A stretch of DNA of 64,000 nt from Paratinospora sagittata (GCA_035771175.1 CM069595.1:2956094-3020093), one strand, 5' to 3'; positions 10,174-23,499 are shown, counted from the first letter of the stretch. The notes: generated by a model from the sequence alone, not told the origin. Made by a program: numbers and translations.

Positions 10174-10654
10174 GTATTATGATAAATTTATCAATACTAA
10201 ACATGAATTTGAAAATTTTAATTCACAAGCCCTATAATTCACAAGGGTACCTTCTTAAACCATAGCTCCCAACAGAAGAGTATACAGATAATAATCTTTA
10301 ATTATTATGCAAGAAATGAGAAAAGAAGAGGTCCAATGTTACTTGCTTTACAATCAAATTTTAGACTATATGTTATTATGTTATCAGTCAGTAAACTCAA
10401 AAACAGTGCAAAAATCTCAGCTAATCTGCCTGAAAACTTCTACCTAATAAGCTCAAACTAAATTTTACCAAAATACAATTATCCAACACCACCAACTACT
10501 TAAAACTACATCTCAAACCTTAACATTCACCTTACACCCTTTGTTTGTTTTTTTTTTTTCAATCTTCTTAGCATTACAAGGAAGGAGGAGAAGAAAAAAT
10601 AAAAAGAGAACGATCCTTGTCACACACAAACACAAACAAAGGCATGCCATTTTC
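8828..10654. other. AT-rich intergenic DNA
   Basis: No gene is supported. A (GA)n microsatellite lies at about 9126-9146. About 9590-9802 is bounded by GCTTATTTGGTATAAAATTT and a right end whose complement is GGGCCTGTTTGGTTCATAATTT, suggesting an old hAT-type MITE. Long T and A homopolymers (10149-10173) complete the stretch. The last 150 bp are likely 3' untranslated sequence of the kelch gene. Confidence 0.5.
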
Positions 10655-13600
10655 CTATGCTCCAGCTCCCGATCCTCCCAGTGTTAGAACGACGTCTTGA
10701 AGATCTGTTCTAAACCCCGAAGCTCGAGCTAAGGACAGACTATTCCGGGCTGCTGATGCTGGGGATTGAGGCTGACATAGATGATGGTTGGATTCTGACG
10801 TTGCAAATGTCATAGGATGACGTTGATGTTTCCCAAGAGGTGTTGCATTGCAATTCGATTTGGAATATGCTTGAGCACCATCAACCGGACTAGTTAGAGA
10901 TGATGATGATGGATTGGCCCCTCTCGAGAAGAAACCAGGTCCCTGATCAGCAAAATATATATCAATCAAGTTATAATACCACAACATCAAAAGAGACCTG
11001 ATCAGCAAAATATATATCAATCAAGTTATAATACCACAGCATCAAAAGAGAGGAAATTTGATACTCATTAGCTACTTACAGGAGTGAACAAGACCCCTCG
11101 AAGGATCTTTCCATTAACAGTTGCGGTCATGAGATATCCAGAATCGAAAGCGCCATCAACTTTTCCATGTACCTCAGCACCAACCTATCGAGAGAAACAC
11201 AATGAAATAGAAATAATTATATATAGCTCATAAATATGATTAATCTTTTTAGCATTAATTAGGAAAATATCATTTTACCATTGTGTGAGTTGGACCATTC
11301 TCCCAAGGCTTTTGTTCAGTTGCCAAGTATTGTAGTTCTTGCCTTCCAGGATTGGTATGCAGGAATTGCTTCGGCTTTAGTTGTCTTGAGTTTTCTCCTC
11401 CCAAGAAATTGAAATCCTGAGGAGACGTTTGGTGGACGCTGCTTCTACAATCAGGTTGGTTCATTATAAGATTGTTCAAGTGCCTGTTGTTTGAAATCTG
11501 ATTTTGCTGTTTCAACAATCCAAAAGAATGGGAGGCTACAGCAGATTCGGCAACTGATGAGGAGAGTTTCTGAATCGGGGTCTGCTCATGATCAGATTGG
11601 GAAGGAGATGAGTGTTGTGAGAGTGAAAGAGAGTGCTCTTCCTGTTCAGACTCGATCTCCCATGCCTTCGAATCACTAGTTCTTCTCCTTTTGTTATGCA
11701 AATTATCTGCAGAATCAAATCAAAAGCAGCCATTATAGCTGTGTATATCACGATTTTCTCATTAGTAAACCAACAGAAACAATTGAGAAAATATTCTGAT
11801 CACCTGTACTATGAAGAAGCGAGTGCTTTGAATCTAGTTCACCAATTAGATTCTTACTCTGCTCTCCGTTATTCCCAAATACCTGATATCAAAGCAAATC
11901 ATATCTTTTCTCTATTGGGAGAGTTGGAATTTAAAAGAAATTAGATTAAATTCATCTCTGTACTTAAAAATCTTGGTATCTTACCAAATCAGTCTCGGCT
12001 CCTCTTATGAGACGTTTTCTTTCTTGGTTCCAGTGATTACCAAAAATTTTGCACAGTGAAATGTTGTAACGACCAGTAGGATGCTCGGCCCCAAGCTGCA
12101 ATATGAGTAATTCATTCAGAGGGCGCTCATCCTCGCCACACCTGAAATTTAGCAACCGAAGAGAATAAGTACTAGGGAAATATTGCGAGCAAAAAGGTCT
12201 TCATATTAAGAACAGTTTATTAGTTTATCCTAACCTAGGCGTTATGAGATGCAAGATAATCCTCTTCATCAAAAGCTAGATGCTATACTTTTACAAGCAA
12301 AAGCTAAACAAATTACCCTCCATAGATAGCAATATCTTCCGAGTCTGTGACCACAGCAATGTGAGAGAACCGCCCTTGTGGTTGCTGACCCCTTATGTCG
12401 AGCTGAGTCCATGAACAAGTGATTATATCGAGGACCCAAACGTCATTGTAGTAATGCTTGTCTCCTACACCACCAATGATGTAAACCTGCAGAGACAAAA
12501 ACAACAAATTAATGTACTATCCTTTTCCATTTACAGATTTTTATAGTCTTCCCTAAAATTAAGATAAGTTTCTTGCCTTGGTACCGATATTTACAGCTGC
12601 ATGACCTGCTCTGACACCCGGTGAAGACCCTTGAACAGCCAGCTGAGATCAAATTTTAATGCCCATGAGCTAAAATAGCTAATTTATTAAAAAATGAACT
12701 ACTACAGAAGTGGTAATTAACACTTACCCTTGACCAAGTTAGTGTCTCCATGTCAAGAACATCAACGGCACCGTGATACCTATCCCCACGATCACCACCA
12801 TACACAAGAAGCTTATTATCAATGGCAACGGCAATATGGCTGTCCCTTGGAGCAGGAAGATCGCCCTTCACCTCTAGAGAATCCCATTTCAATGTCCTTA
12901 AATTTAGGACATGAAGGTCGTTCAAGTAGTTCACGTCCCCTTCTCCACTACCCCCAAATATCACGAGTTTGTCATCACCAACAAGAGTAGCAGAGTGGCT
13001 TTCACGAGGGGCCGGTGGAATTCCTTTACAACTAGGACTGCTCCATTCTTTCGTTCTAAGGTCCAATATATCAAGGTCATTTACCTTACGAGAACCATTT
13101 GTGCCGCCAAATACTATCATCTTGTGCCCTACAAGTACTGCACTGTGGCTATCTCTGGCGCCCGGCTGTTGGCCCGTTGTTATGAGCTTGCTCCAAGTCA
13201 TTTTACCGAGATCAAGCATAAGGACATCACTGAAATGCAAGCCACCACAACATCCCTGAAATAGATAACATAGAAGCTATACATATTAGTAATGAAGCAA
13301 GTGATGGAAGCTGAACTTCTACAACTATAAATTATTGCGAAATCTTCCAACTTGATAAATATATTAGAATTGAAAAACTATAAATGGTGATGTCGAAAGA
13401 CCCGATTTTGCCTAGAACAGAATGGATTCTATCTTCTTCATTTTATTTTTTCTCCTTTTCAATTTATTGTTGGATTTGAAACAAAACAGTATAAAGAAAT
13501 TGAGAGCAGTGTGTAAAGGACTGCATGTCAACTAAATTTAGGGAAAGATGGAGAGGGAGATGCACTGATCCAGACCACTTTAAACTTATTCTCACTGTTC

Positions 13601-14314
13601 ACTTTCTTTTTGAAAAGAAAATCTGTTCTCATTGTGTTTTGAGGAAAGATACAGAAGCTAGAAATTGGTTTTACAGAAACAAAAGCAGAGTAAAAATACA
13701 GGAGCAATCAGCCAGGCAAAGCAACACATGGGAAGAGATGGCATTATAATATACTTCAGCAAACTTCATCAAGTTATTCAGACAAGGAACCTATGCTATT
13801 TAAAAAAAAAAAAAAAAACCTGAAAACAAAAAATTATAATGTAAAATACTACCCCGAGAAACAGGCAAATTGAGGGCGAGGTAACGGTGGGATCATTTCA
13901 AATTATATCTTCTCAAAGACAGACAAAAGAAAACTATAACACGATAAACAGGAACAGAAGAAAGAGGATAATACAAATTTTGAAAAATAAACTGAAAAAA
14001 GGAGTAAAATCTACATGGGTGATTCCACAACAAAAACAAAGAACCATTGTAGTAAGTCAAGAAAAGCAAGAATTTGAAGTAAATTAAATGAATGAGAGCC
14101 ATGGAACCAAAATTGAAGAAACACTAAGCGAAATCGTGAACAAAAAACAGCAGAAAATTAATGGGTTTTTGTTCATAATAAATACCCCAAAGACATAAAC
14201 AACACCGTTAAAACAGCAAGCTGAGTGACCCCATCTTTCAGAAGGATTGAAGCCTGCAACTTTTGGGTAGAGCCACATTGCCTTCTTCACAACCTCTTCT
14301 CCCACAAACCTCAT
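10655..14314 (-). CDS. Kelch-repeat (galactose-oxidase-like propeller) protein
   Basis: I assemble nine exons: 14314-14186, 13255-12728, 12642-12577, 12486-12317, 12141-11985, 11882-11804, 11706-11279, 11184-11080 and 10942-10655, giving 649 residues with every junction in phase. The N-terminal 370 residues carry six kelch blades, seen as VYVFGG, MIVFGG, LVIFGG, LLVYGG, VYIIGG and IAIYGG, with regular RxSHS/RAGH motifs. The C-terminal half is Ser/Gln-rich with a basic KRRR patch that could be a nuclear signal. The arrangement resembles Arabidopsis At2g36360-type kelch proteins; kelch propellers mostly mediate protein binding and the substrate here is unknown. The intron after exon 3 uses a GC donor. 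The start at 14314 gives RWGHSACC directly in blade 1. Confidence 0.9.
10942..11051 (-). repeat. 55-bp tandem duplication covering a splice acceptor
   Basis: Positions 10942-10996 and 10997-11051 are the same 55-bp sequence with one difference. On the minus strand each copy ends with GCTGATCAG, so the last kelch intron has two candidate acceptors 55 nt apart. The inner one (AG at 10943-10944) keeps the frame. Confidence 0.9.
12575..12576 (-). promoter_or_regulatory. Non-canonical GC splice donor
   Basis: Exon 3 of the kelch gene ends ACCAAG and the intron starts GCAAGA; the next exon starts after TGCAG at 12487. Only this GC donor keeps blade 5 in frame (GTK-VYIIGG). Outside the GC it matches the strong donor consensus expected for GC-AG introns. 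Confidence 0.85.
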
Positions 14315-15694
14315 TTTTCTTCTCCAACTCTACTTTAAAAACTCATCTGCAATATACCCTACTATTTGATGTCATGAGAGAAAGAGAGAGAAATGAGAGA
14401 TAGAGATAGAGAGAGAAAGAAGAGGGTCAAAAGGACATTAACAATGCAAGAGAAAAATCAGATATCAAGTCTCCATAGACAAGAAAAGATGGGTGCTTTC
14501 AAGTCCAAATTACTGTGTCAACCAACATGGAACAGAAGGTGGTGAAAAGTTATACACAAAAAAATTGTGTATTAGAAACATAACCCACCTTTAAGAAGTT
14601 AAACTTAACACAGATTCATAAATTGGGTCTCCATAGATGTGAAGAATATATTTCAAGAACTGATCCAAAAATTATTTCAAAAGAACACACACACAAGTGT
14701 GCGACTGTTAAAAAGAGAGAAACAGAGAAAGAAAGGGGGTTGTGTGGTGTAATACTGTAATATATGCATGGGAATGTGTGGGACACAAAACATCTCTCAT
14801 GTTTTCTCTCTTTTTTCTACCTGGGAAATGATGCTCTTGTGTCCAAAGGGGACCACCCATTCCATCATCTTCTCTGAACTCTCTGCTACTTGATATTCCT
14901 TGAGATTTGTATCCAAGGGAAGCATCAAAAGCTTTAAATATATAAGAAAAATGTGTTCCTCTGGACTTCACTCAATCTGGGTATTGTTTATTTTTGCTTT
15001 TTCACTTTGTCTAACTGAAAATGATGAAGGTGGGAGCATTGGGTTGTGGGAAATGATGGGAGGAGTTTTAGGAGTTCAAAGCTTTGTTTGGGAAATAACT
15101 GGAAGTAACTCAGAAATTTATACTATACTGTTCTCAAAGACTTACACTATGATACTCATATATGATATCTTCACAACTTGTGTCAAATTCCAATTTAGTG
15201 AAACGTATCCATGTATAGGGTGTATACAATATTACTTGATTTTCTTAATGTTTGGTTTGATTATAGTAGATCAAATTAGAAAGTGATTAAGTTAAGGATG
15301 ACAGGAGAGGGAGTTACAAATGTATTTATTATCTCTTGGTGGTGGGTCAATATAAAGATCCCTTTCTTCATTATTTAAATGAGAGGGGAAGTTGTTTCAA
15401 TAAAATCTTGGGATTGATGGATGGGAAGTTCTTTTAACTCAACTTTCAAGAGAGGGGGGAGGGGGGCCTGGTGGTGTTATTGATGTGGATCTAGAAATGT
15501 GTCTTCTCGAGACAAAGGGTCTTAGGGAAATGTAGTGGAATCCTTGAGTATTAGTATTACTAAATTTTAATGTGTTGGGAAATGGGATTTTTATTGTTTC
15601 CTTAAAAAAACACAAGTTAGTCTAGTGCCTTGTCCTCCCACTTGGAGAGATTTTTGAGATGATTTTAAAGCTTCAACCCCCATTCATTTTCTTG

Positions 15695-15737
<43 letters not shown>

Positions 15738-18700
15738 TAATGACTAAATTAAAATAAAGATTCATAATTCGTCATTTTTTCATTGTATTGATTTTACCGA
15801 GCATAAAATAAAGTAATAACTTGATATTAAAATAATGTGTTTTTATAATTATTACATGATATTAAAAGAATACTATTAAGGATATTAGACAATGAAAACT
15901 TGAACATATTATGTTTTTTGAATCAATACCCATCTATACGATATATTTGGATTCACACAAGATTAAACAAAAGTTTCATCTATTATATTTTAATTTATTT
16001 ATAATATTCAAAACATTTAAAAAAATATATATCTAAAGAATAAAGTGGGGAGAAAATACTAGGGCAAGGAAGGAAATAGACGTTGACGCGTGAAAGACGG
16101 TGCGCAGGGTGCGTAGGGAACACGGGATGGTGAGAGAAGGGAGCGACGTGTGTAGATAATGGCGGTAGTGCATCGAATGGCGTGACCTCCGACTCACATT
16201 GTAACTCCCAAACTCCCTTTCATGTCTATCTATCCATCTATCTATCAATCCAAAAATATATTATAAAGATTTTTGATAGTTACAACTACTTCAAACTTCT
16301 AAGTAAAACCCTTCTTCGGAAATCTTTAGGTACTGTTTTGTTGAGAACTCCAAAACAATTTTCTTTATTTTTAAAATATTTAATAAATATAATTTAAAAA
16401 ATTAGAAAATGATAAAATATTATTTCTCTAAGTTTTTTTTTTTATTATTGAGGTAAGATTAAAAAATTACTTTTTAAAAACTATTTCACCAAACAATTTT
16501 TTTATATTATTTTTATATTCTTTTATTATTTAAAAATACAACCTTAAGTTTTTAAAAAATAAATAAATAAATAAATTGTGGTTTTTGTTCTACGCTCCCG
16601 GGCGCATACTATCTATCTGCTTCAAGCGTGACGTGTATACGTGCCTTTCAGCTATATACGACCGTACCAAATCTTGCGTATCAATCCTTTTACCGTTCAA
16701 TCAACCCAATCACATAATCACTTGCTTCGGAACATAGTTTTATATACTGCCACAAGTAGGTGCGGATTTAATTTCCAAGTGATTTTAATATTCAACTAGA
16801 TAAAATTAATTGAAATGTTCAATTAAAAACTTTAAATTTTATCAATTAGTTTGATTTGTTTTTGGATTACGTACAACCCCATGTTTATAATCCTCTCACT
16901 CCTACCGTATTTAACATCTTCTACTTATTATATTTACCAAACTACTAATATTAATTAACTTTTTAGTGGTGCAAATAGGTTATTAAAAACTAATGAGTGG
17001 TTGGCTCAACAAAATCGAATTAAGTCTTAAAGTAAATTTTAAGTTCGATCCTTGAAAGTGTTTTCATTAAGAGATATCTATTATTCTATTTTGCCTTAGT
17101 TTTTATATTTGAAAGGTATAAGGATTTGTATAATTAATCAAATTAATTACATGCTATTGGATTGGTATAACTAATCAAATTAATTGACACAAGAGTCTAC
17201 CTTGTTATCTCTTTAAATCATGTGTATGGATAACTACTAACATTGACAGCAAAAATGTCTCACGTCTTTTCTTTAAAGCCCATATGATTACTTGTAAGAA
17301 ACCACAAGATTCCCCTAAATCAGTTATCTTTAATTATATATCTTGATATATATAAAATATACATATCTTATAATCTATCAAATGACCCACTATGATATAA
17401 ATTATTTTTGACTCATATTTCAACCATTTAATTAAAGTTGGATGTAGTGTAAGTGTCAAATTAGTCTATTCATGCTTGCATATGCATATACATATATATA
17501 TATATACCCATATTATTTAATTCTACTTTCTCTGAAAATCTTGATAATGTCTTAGAACACGTCTGATCATGTATGCAAAAGAAGCAATATTATAGAGACA
17601 CGTAATTATTTATTGATAATATATATATGGTCTTTGGTACCATAACATGGTGAGTTGTTGAAGTTTGGTAATTTGTAGACAGATTGTTTTTTTTATAGAG
17701 TTTGTTTAAAAATAATAATAAAAATAATAATATATATAATTTTCAAAATGAAAAATTAAAACATGAAAAATGAGATAATTAATTAAAATGAGGTAAAGTG
17801 AAAAGGGAGGTGAGTGGCATCAAAGTCATACATATTTCATGGTAAGATTCAACGTAAACATCAAATCTATCTATCTATCTATTATCTATCCATCAATCAA
17901 TCAATCATTCAAAAACATTTATAGAGTTGCCATCAAGAAATTGCATCAAAACCCAGTCCCCCACTTCCTAGCTATTTCCTTCCTTCACATGCAAACCCCA
18001 CCCTTTTCATGTCTGTTTTTAAAGTTTGATGTGGCCCTCATATTCTTTTTATTTTCTTTTTAATATATATATATATCTGCGCCTGTTTAATTAATTATTA
18101 GTAACAATGTTTTTTTTTACATTTTTTGACTTCATGTTTTTATCATGAAGTTTCTTGTATTATTGGAATCATTGCAAATTAAAATAAAGTTGATGCTATG
18201 TTCATGTCTTTTTGCTATAAAATAGATTATTTTAATCCCCATCATTAATTAAAAGAAACATTGTGTTTATTAATCATTTTTTTTTAAAGAAAAGGTTGGA
18301 TGCTAATTATTTACCTTTTTTTAAAAAATGGTAGCGTTTAAAACAATGCATTAAAAATTTTATGAATATAGATTAATTACATATAAAGAAAAATATTATT
18401 ATTTTACTTTCAAGTTTAGTAATCTTATAGTAACTGACTTGGTAAAAGTAAGCTGAGTTCTAATATTGTCTTAATATAAAAGTTATAAGGTTCAATTTTT
18501 TAACATGCCCTTTATTTTGCCCAATTTTTTAAGATGCCCTTTATTTTGCTTTTGTCAATACCTCGTAAGAAACAAAAAAAAAAAAGTGTACATGTCCACC
18601 TTCAAAATTTAGTTAGGTACCCCAAAAATTATTCCTCACGAGTATTTTTTTCTTTAAGAAGTTGGTTAAACCAAAGATCAAATTTCTTTCAAATGTTTAT

Positions 18701-18965
18701 TATAGTTTTTAAATTAAAAAAATGTAAAAGGTAATTTCAATAAATATTTAATTTTTGCAGTGTACCTTTTCTTTTGGCTTTTGATCCAACTTTTTTACTT
18801 TTCTCCATCCCTTTACTTATTCTTAATTAAAAGTAACATAATTGCTCTTTTCATACCAAAGAAATGATATTTATATTTATACCAAAATCGATCTAAAATT
18901 CTTTATTAAGATTTTGTTTTAGTTTAATAAACACATACTAGGAAATTGAAAGTTAAATTTATGTT
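14315..18965. other. Long AT-rich intergenic stretch
   Basis: The first few hundred bases are the kelch gene's 5' flank. There is an (ATT)n microsatellite at about 15699-15738, an (AT)n run near 17490, and short ATCT tracts near 17866. A tract at 16330-16560 has ends like GGTACTGTTTTGTTGAGAAC and TTTCACCAAACAATTTT that could be an old MITE. No open frame is convincing, and I see no RNA gene. Confidence 0.5.
15699..15738. repeat. (ATT)n microsatellite
   Basis: About thirteen consecutive ATT triplets. Confidence 0.95.
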
Positions 18966-19360
18966 TGTTGTAAATATGTTAAATATTCAAATAGTAAATA
19001 TATGTATAATACACATATATCAAGAAACATAATATTCAAGTGATGTATGTATCTAAATAATATTTGTATTCAAGTTGTATATGTATTCAGTGATATACGT
19101 ATTTATATGCATACTATTTATATAAATACTCTCCTATATGAATCATGTGGGAAGCTAACCTACATGACTTATGTGGGTTGATGGCATTATTTAGGTATTC
19201 TTTCCCTTTAAATATGAGAGAAAATCACAAAAAAGTTGCAAGAAAATGAAATAAGAAATGGGAGAAAATGACAGAAATGAAATAAATTTCATTCCCTTAT
19301 CAAATTTGTAATTTATTTAATTTGTATTTGTAATTTCATTAGATAGTTTTGCTCTCGTAG
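18966..19360 (+). mobile_element. Ty1/copia LTR, decayed (plus)
   Basis: It begins TGTTGTAAATATGTTAAATATTC. The same start follows a purine-rich tract at 21993 (plus) and recurs on the minus strand near 25933. Further matches with the minus copy include ATATGTATAATACACATAT and the CATGTGGGTTGATGGC versus CATGTGAGTTGATAATC region. The right limit is approximate. Confidence 0.6.
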
Positions 19361-19361
19361 G

Positions 19362-19905
19362 TCACTGAATTGATTTCCCTTTCTTAGCTTGCTCTAAAGA
19401 ACCTGGTAAAGTAGTGGTTGCAGGCATGTCAGTATTGAGATTAGAATTAGTCCCCTCTTCGCCTCTGACGCTAGTTAACGGATCTATCTTACTTTGTCTC
19501 TCACAAACCGTACCTTAGAGATGCACTATTTTACCGTTCAATTTAACTAAAGAAATTACAGAGACACAAGTGCGGTTGCACATGTAATACGTCAAGATTG
19601 ATGACATCGACAATGACGAAAATTATGCTAATACGACAATTGATGTATATTCTGTTTGAAAAATTTGTTACCAACAAATATAACATTGGTGACACAACAA
19701 CGTGTCACAAGTCATTAAAAGTATAACAATTATGGTATAGTGTACAAAGTAAATGACAATGATTATTGTACGAAATGACATATTATACAAACTAAATTAC
19801 GTTGATCATCAATATTTTTGCTCAATATAGAACAATTTTCTCACAATTAGGGGGAGAAATAGCCAATTGCAGAAGAATGGTGGGCAAAATTGTTAGAATG
19901 CAATA
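19362..19905. repeat. Left arm of long inverted repeat IR1
   Basis: This arm is the reverse complement, with moderate divergence, of 22253-22803 (for example TAACGGATCTATCTTACTTTG against CAAAGTAAGATGGATCCGTTA). On its minus strand it encodes the same N-terminal peptide as the plus-strand frame at 22675. Confidence 0.85.
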
Positions 19906-21992
19906 TAAGCTAATGTAAGGCAATTCTCGCACTATCAGGGGGAGAAAAGAAAAATGTCAAAAGAATGACATGTAAAATTGTTTGACAGACAACATAAGTT
20001 ACAAACTAATGTGAATTAGGCGTAATGATAAGTTAAAGTAAATGATAAATTCACATGATCAATCATATGCAAAAGAATTTGCAAATCAGTTAATTGATAT
20101 ATTCATCTTTAGTTCCTAAAGGACAATTTACAAATAACACATGTGAAGTGTGATTGACCAGTCAAATCAAAGTACATAACTTCCTAAAAGAGGAAGGTAT
20201 ATGCAAATAATTGATAAATATATAAGTATTCTGAAACAAGAATGGATTGACAAATAAATATACCATAAAAGGTATACAAGTATCTTTGAAGAGATATAAA
20301 TTGAGAAATAAATACACCTTGAAGAGGTATGAGAATCTCCTAAAGAGATATAAATTAAAGAATAAATTCTCAATCTATTTATATTTAAATCCATTCATTT
20401 TTGAAAACTATGGAATGAAAATAATATTGCTCATGATAATATTTTAAAGTGTACTTTTGATATTATGGGATCCTAAACCATATAAGAATGTCGACATTAA
20501 AAAAGTAGAAAGGAGCAAGATCAAATATAGTTAAACTCGTTGAAAAATGGAGAGCTATCTGAACCAGAAGTTTTAATACCTAAAGAGGTAAATCATGTTA
20601 GATATACATGAGGAAATATATTAATTCATGGATAATTATGTTATATGTGAAAATCTATGAAGGATTTATGAGTTATATTTAAAGCTTTAAAATGATGATT
20701 CCTAAAGGATCTGAAAGGCCTGAAGTACGTACTGCATTAATATTCATATTGATCAATATGCATATACATTTTCATAATTGTATAAGTGAGTATTCTAATA
20801 ATCATATTTGTATATACACTTTATTCATTTCATTGTTGCATATGTTAAGACTTTTGAAGAGTTTATTAGAATATATTTATCAAAGGGAAATTTGAGATGA
20901 AATATCTTGAAAAATTAAATTTTTGTCTCAGCCTGCAGATCGAGAATTTTTCAAGTGAGATTCTTGTCCATTTATCAAATATATTAAGAAATTTATTTGA
21001 AAAAATTTCATCTAGACAAGAATATGCATTAGACTCCCCAATATTGTGAGATCACTGAAAAGTGAATAAAGATGATATTCCCTTCATTAAATAATGAAGA
21101 GCTAGCTAGTCTTGAAGTGCGATGTCTGGATGGAATGAATGTTCTTATATACAAAATTAAAAATTATTTTATCTGTTAACATTCTTGCAGGATATAGCTC
21201 TACACCACATTAAAATGATGTTAAGAATGCATTATGTTATCTCCAAGAAAGCAAACAATAAAAGTTTATCTTATTCAAGAAAGATAAAGATATAACTGGT
21301 TGAATATGCAAATGATGAATATTTGTCAGACCCCAACAATGCTCGATCCAAAACACAATCTCACTTATAGTGATATTGTCATATCATGGAGATTTGTGAA
21401 GCAGACAATAGTTGCTACATTTTCAAATCATTCAGAAAAGTATCGTGACTCCTAAAGCAAGTCGAAATATGTGTATGAATCACATGAATGATCTTAAATC
21501 AGAGGCTATCTTACAATGCTATAAGAAGACAATGCAACATGTATTGCAAAGTAATAAAAAACTTATATTGAAGCCAACAGAGCCAGATATATTTCACAAA
21601 AGGTCTTCTTCACATGCGAACTGCAGAAGACTGACATATAATTAAGATCGAGCAACTTATTTATCAAAGCTTTGCCAATTACAAAGAAGATTATATACAA
21701 TATTGAGATGCGTCAACTCAAAGATATTCCAGGCAAAGAAACAGAACTGAATTCTCCCATGTCATCTTGGGGGGGAGATTTAAAAATGAGTTATTGTTTA
21801 GTGTATTGTACTCTTTTTTCCTTCGCTATGATTTTGTCCCACTGGGTTTTCCTTGCAAGTTTTTTAAGGAGGTAGTCTTAACAATATCAGGCTCCAATAG
21901 AATATTGTTTTCTTTTACTAGACTTTTTCCCCTTGGTTTTCTTTAGGTTTTAACGAGGCATATTCTATAATAATTGATATTCAAAGAGGGAG
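19906..21992 (+). pseudogene. Decayed Ty1/copia pol (RT / RNase H end) and 3' region
   Basis: Broken frames retain copia landmarks. The stretch around 19930 matches the GGEK-type region before reverse transcriptase. Around 21320-21420 lie frame pieces matching the copia RNase H core (SDPNNAR, ISWRFVKQTIVATFSNHSE), followed by HMNDLKSEAILQ and a degraded RSSNLFIKALP/MRQLKDI tail. After this come the usual copia 3' non-coding words (TGGGGGGGAGATTT, GATTTTGTCCCACTGGG, TTTAACGAGGC) and a polypurine tract AAAGAGGGAG just before the LTR start at 21993. Frameshifts and stops make it non-functional. Confidence 0.75.
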
Positions 21993-22041
21993 TGTTGTAA
22001 ATATGTTGAATATCTAAATAGTAAATACATATATTATACAC
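21993..22041 (+). mobile_element. Truncated copia 3' LTR
   Basis: TGTTGTAAATATGTTGAATATC follows a polypurine tract. Similarity to the LTR stops after about 49 bp, where DNA from an inverted copy of the same element begins. Confidence 0.7.
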
Positions 22042-22258
22042 ATCGAGCATGGTAGGGGTCTGATAAATATTGTACATTTGCATATTCAACCAGTTTTATC
22101 TTTATCTTTCTTGAATAAGATAAACTTGTATTGCTTGCTTTCTAGGAGATAACATAATGCATTCTTAGCACCATTTTAATCTGGTGTAGAGCTATATCCT
22201 ACAAGCATGTTAACAAATAAAACAATTTCTGATTTTGTATATAAGAACATCTATTGCA
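22042..22258 (-). repeat. Inverted copy of 21133-21352 (IR2)
   Basis: GAGCTATATCCTACAAGCATG and GGGGTCTGATAAATATTG are reverse complements, with small changes, of sequence in the RNase H region at 21190-21340. It joins directly to IR1's right arm, so this minus copy lacks the equivalent of 19906-21132. Confidence 0.85.
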
Positions 22259-22803
22259 TCTGATTTTTTAACATTTTTGCGCACCATTCTTCTGCAATTG
22301 GGTATTTTCCTCCCTAATGGTGAGAAAATTGCTCTATATTGAGCAAAAGTATTGATGATCAATGTAATTTAGTTTGTATAGTATGTCGTTTCGTACAATA
22401 ATCATTGTCATTTACTTTGTATAACATACCATTATTGTTATACTTTTAATGACTGTGACAATCGTTGTGTCACCAATATTATATTTGTTGGTCACGAATT
22501 TTTCGAACAGAATATACACCAATTTTCGTATCGACATAATTTTCGTCATTGTCGATGTCATCAATCTTGACGTATTACATATGCAACGACACTTGTGTCT
22601 TTGTAATTTCTTTATTTAAACTGAATGGTGAAAGAGTGCATATTTAAGGTACGGTTTGTGAGAGACAAAGTAAGATGGATCCGTTAACTGGTGCCAGGGG
22701 CGAAGAGAGAACTATTTTTAATCCCAACACTGACTTGCCGACAACCACTATTGTACTGGGTTTTTTAGCGCAAGCTAAGAAAAGAAAATCGATTCAGCGG
22801 CCT
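22253..22803. repeat. Right arm of long inverted repeat IR1
   Basis: Reverse complement of 19362-19905. The arms are separated by about 2.35 kb. Confidence 0.85.
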
Positions 22804-23496
22804 CCTAGAGCAAAACGTCATAGTAAGAGTCCTAAAGTTAGTTCTTCCACTGTTGCGGTCAGATCTTCTAGTCAGACCGATGTAGTCAAATCTTCCAATA
22901 AGGAAGATGACATGAAATCTTCACCTGGTTTCACTTTGCTAAACTATGATGATCATATATATTATTGGCATTCGTGAAGTTAAGGTGGAAAAACATTTGT
23001 CTCTGTCTCCGGAGGAACGCTCGCTCAAAGCTTTGTCCCAGCTTTCTAAGGTAATTATTTTATTTTATTATTATTTTTTTGAACTAAAATTTATTTTTCC
23101 TTTTTTCTAGAAAACTTTTATACACCATACCCGTTGGAGTTACAAAATTTGGCACAACTAATATGGACAACCCAAACCCTAAAAAAAAAACTAACTTCGG
23201 CCGAACAAGTTAATGATAGAGATAATAAAATAACATTTATGAAATATTTGATGAAATCTTTAATTAATGAGAACGAGATATTAAAGCAAGAGACTGTCGT
23301 TCTTCATCAGAAGACTAGTAATTTGCAGCGAGAGACTTCGGAGTTATAACTTGAGAATTTTGTTCTACAACAAGAAGGTATTGGTCTAGGAGATTCCTTT
23401 GACCGTGTGTTGGAGGAGAACTCAAAGCTCCATGAGGAGCGAGATCAACTTTTGATCCAACTAACTTCAAGTTCTGGGGGCAAGTCAGATCACTAG
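22675..23496 (+). pseudogene. Unrecognised coiled-coil gene, antisense within copia-derived DNA
   Basis: I do not recognise this protein. An ATG at 22675 opens a 100-residue frame with a Lys/Arg/Ser-rich N terminus and FTLLNYDDHIYYWHS near its end. Just past its TGA another frame reads KVEKHLSLSPEERSLKAL and then meets a plausible donor (AAG-GTAATT at about 23050) and acceptor (TTTCTAG near 23110). A second block (23134-23496) is heptad-rich, with one in-frame TAA at 23347-23349, and ends with a TAG at 23494. It therefore looks like a spliced gene for a coiled-coil protein now damaged by at least one frameshift and one stop. Its N terminus exists a second time, inverted, at 19362-19495. Both copies lie antisense to copia LTR/pol sequence. 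Confidence 0.45.
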
Positions 23497-23499
23497 AAC

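Noticed and set aside
14708..15286. Frames on both strands upstream of the kelch gene
   Set aside because: Low complexity, overlapping each other, with no recognisable domain.
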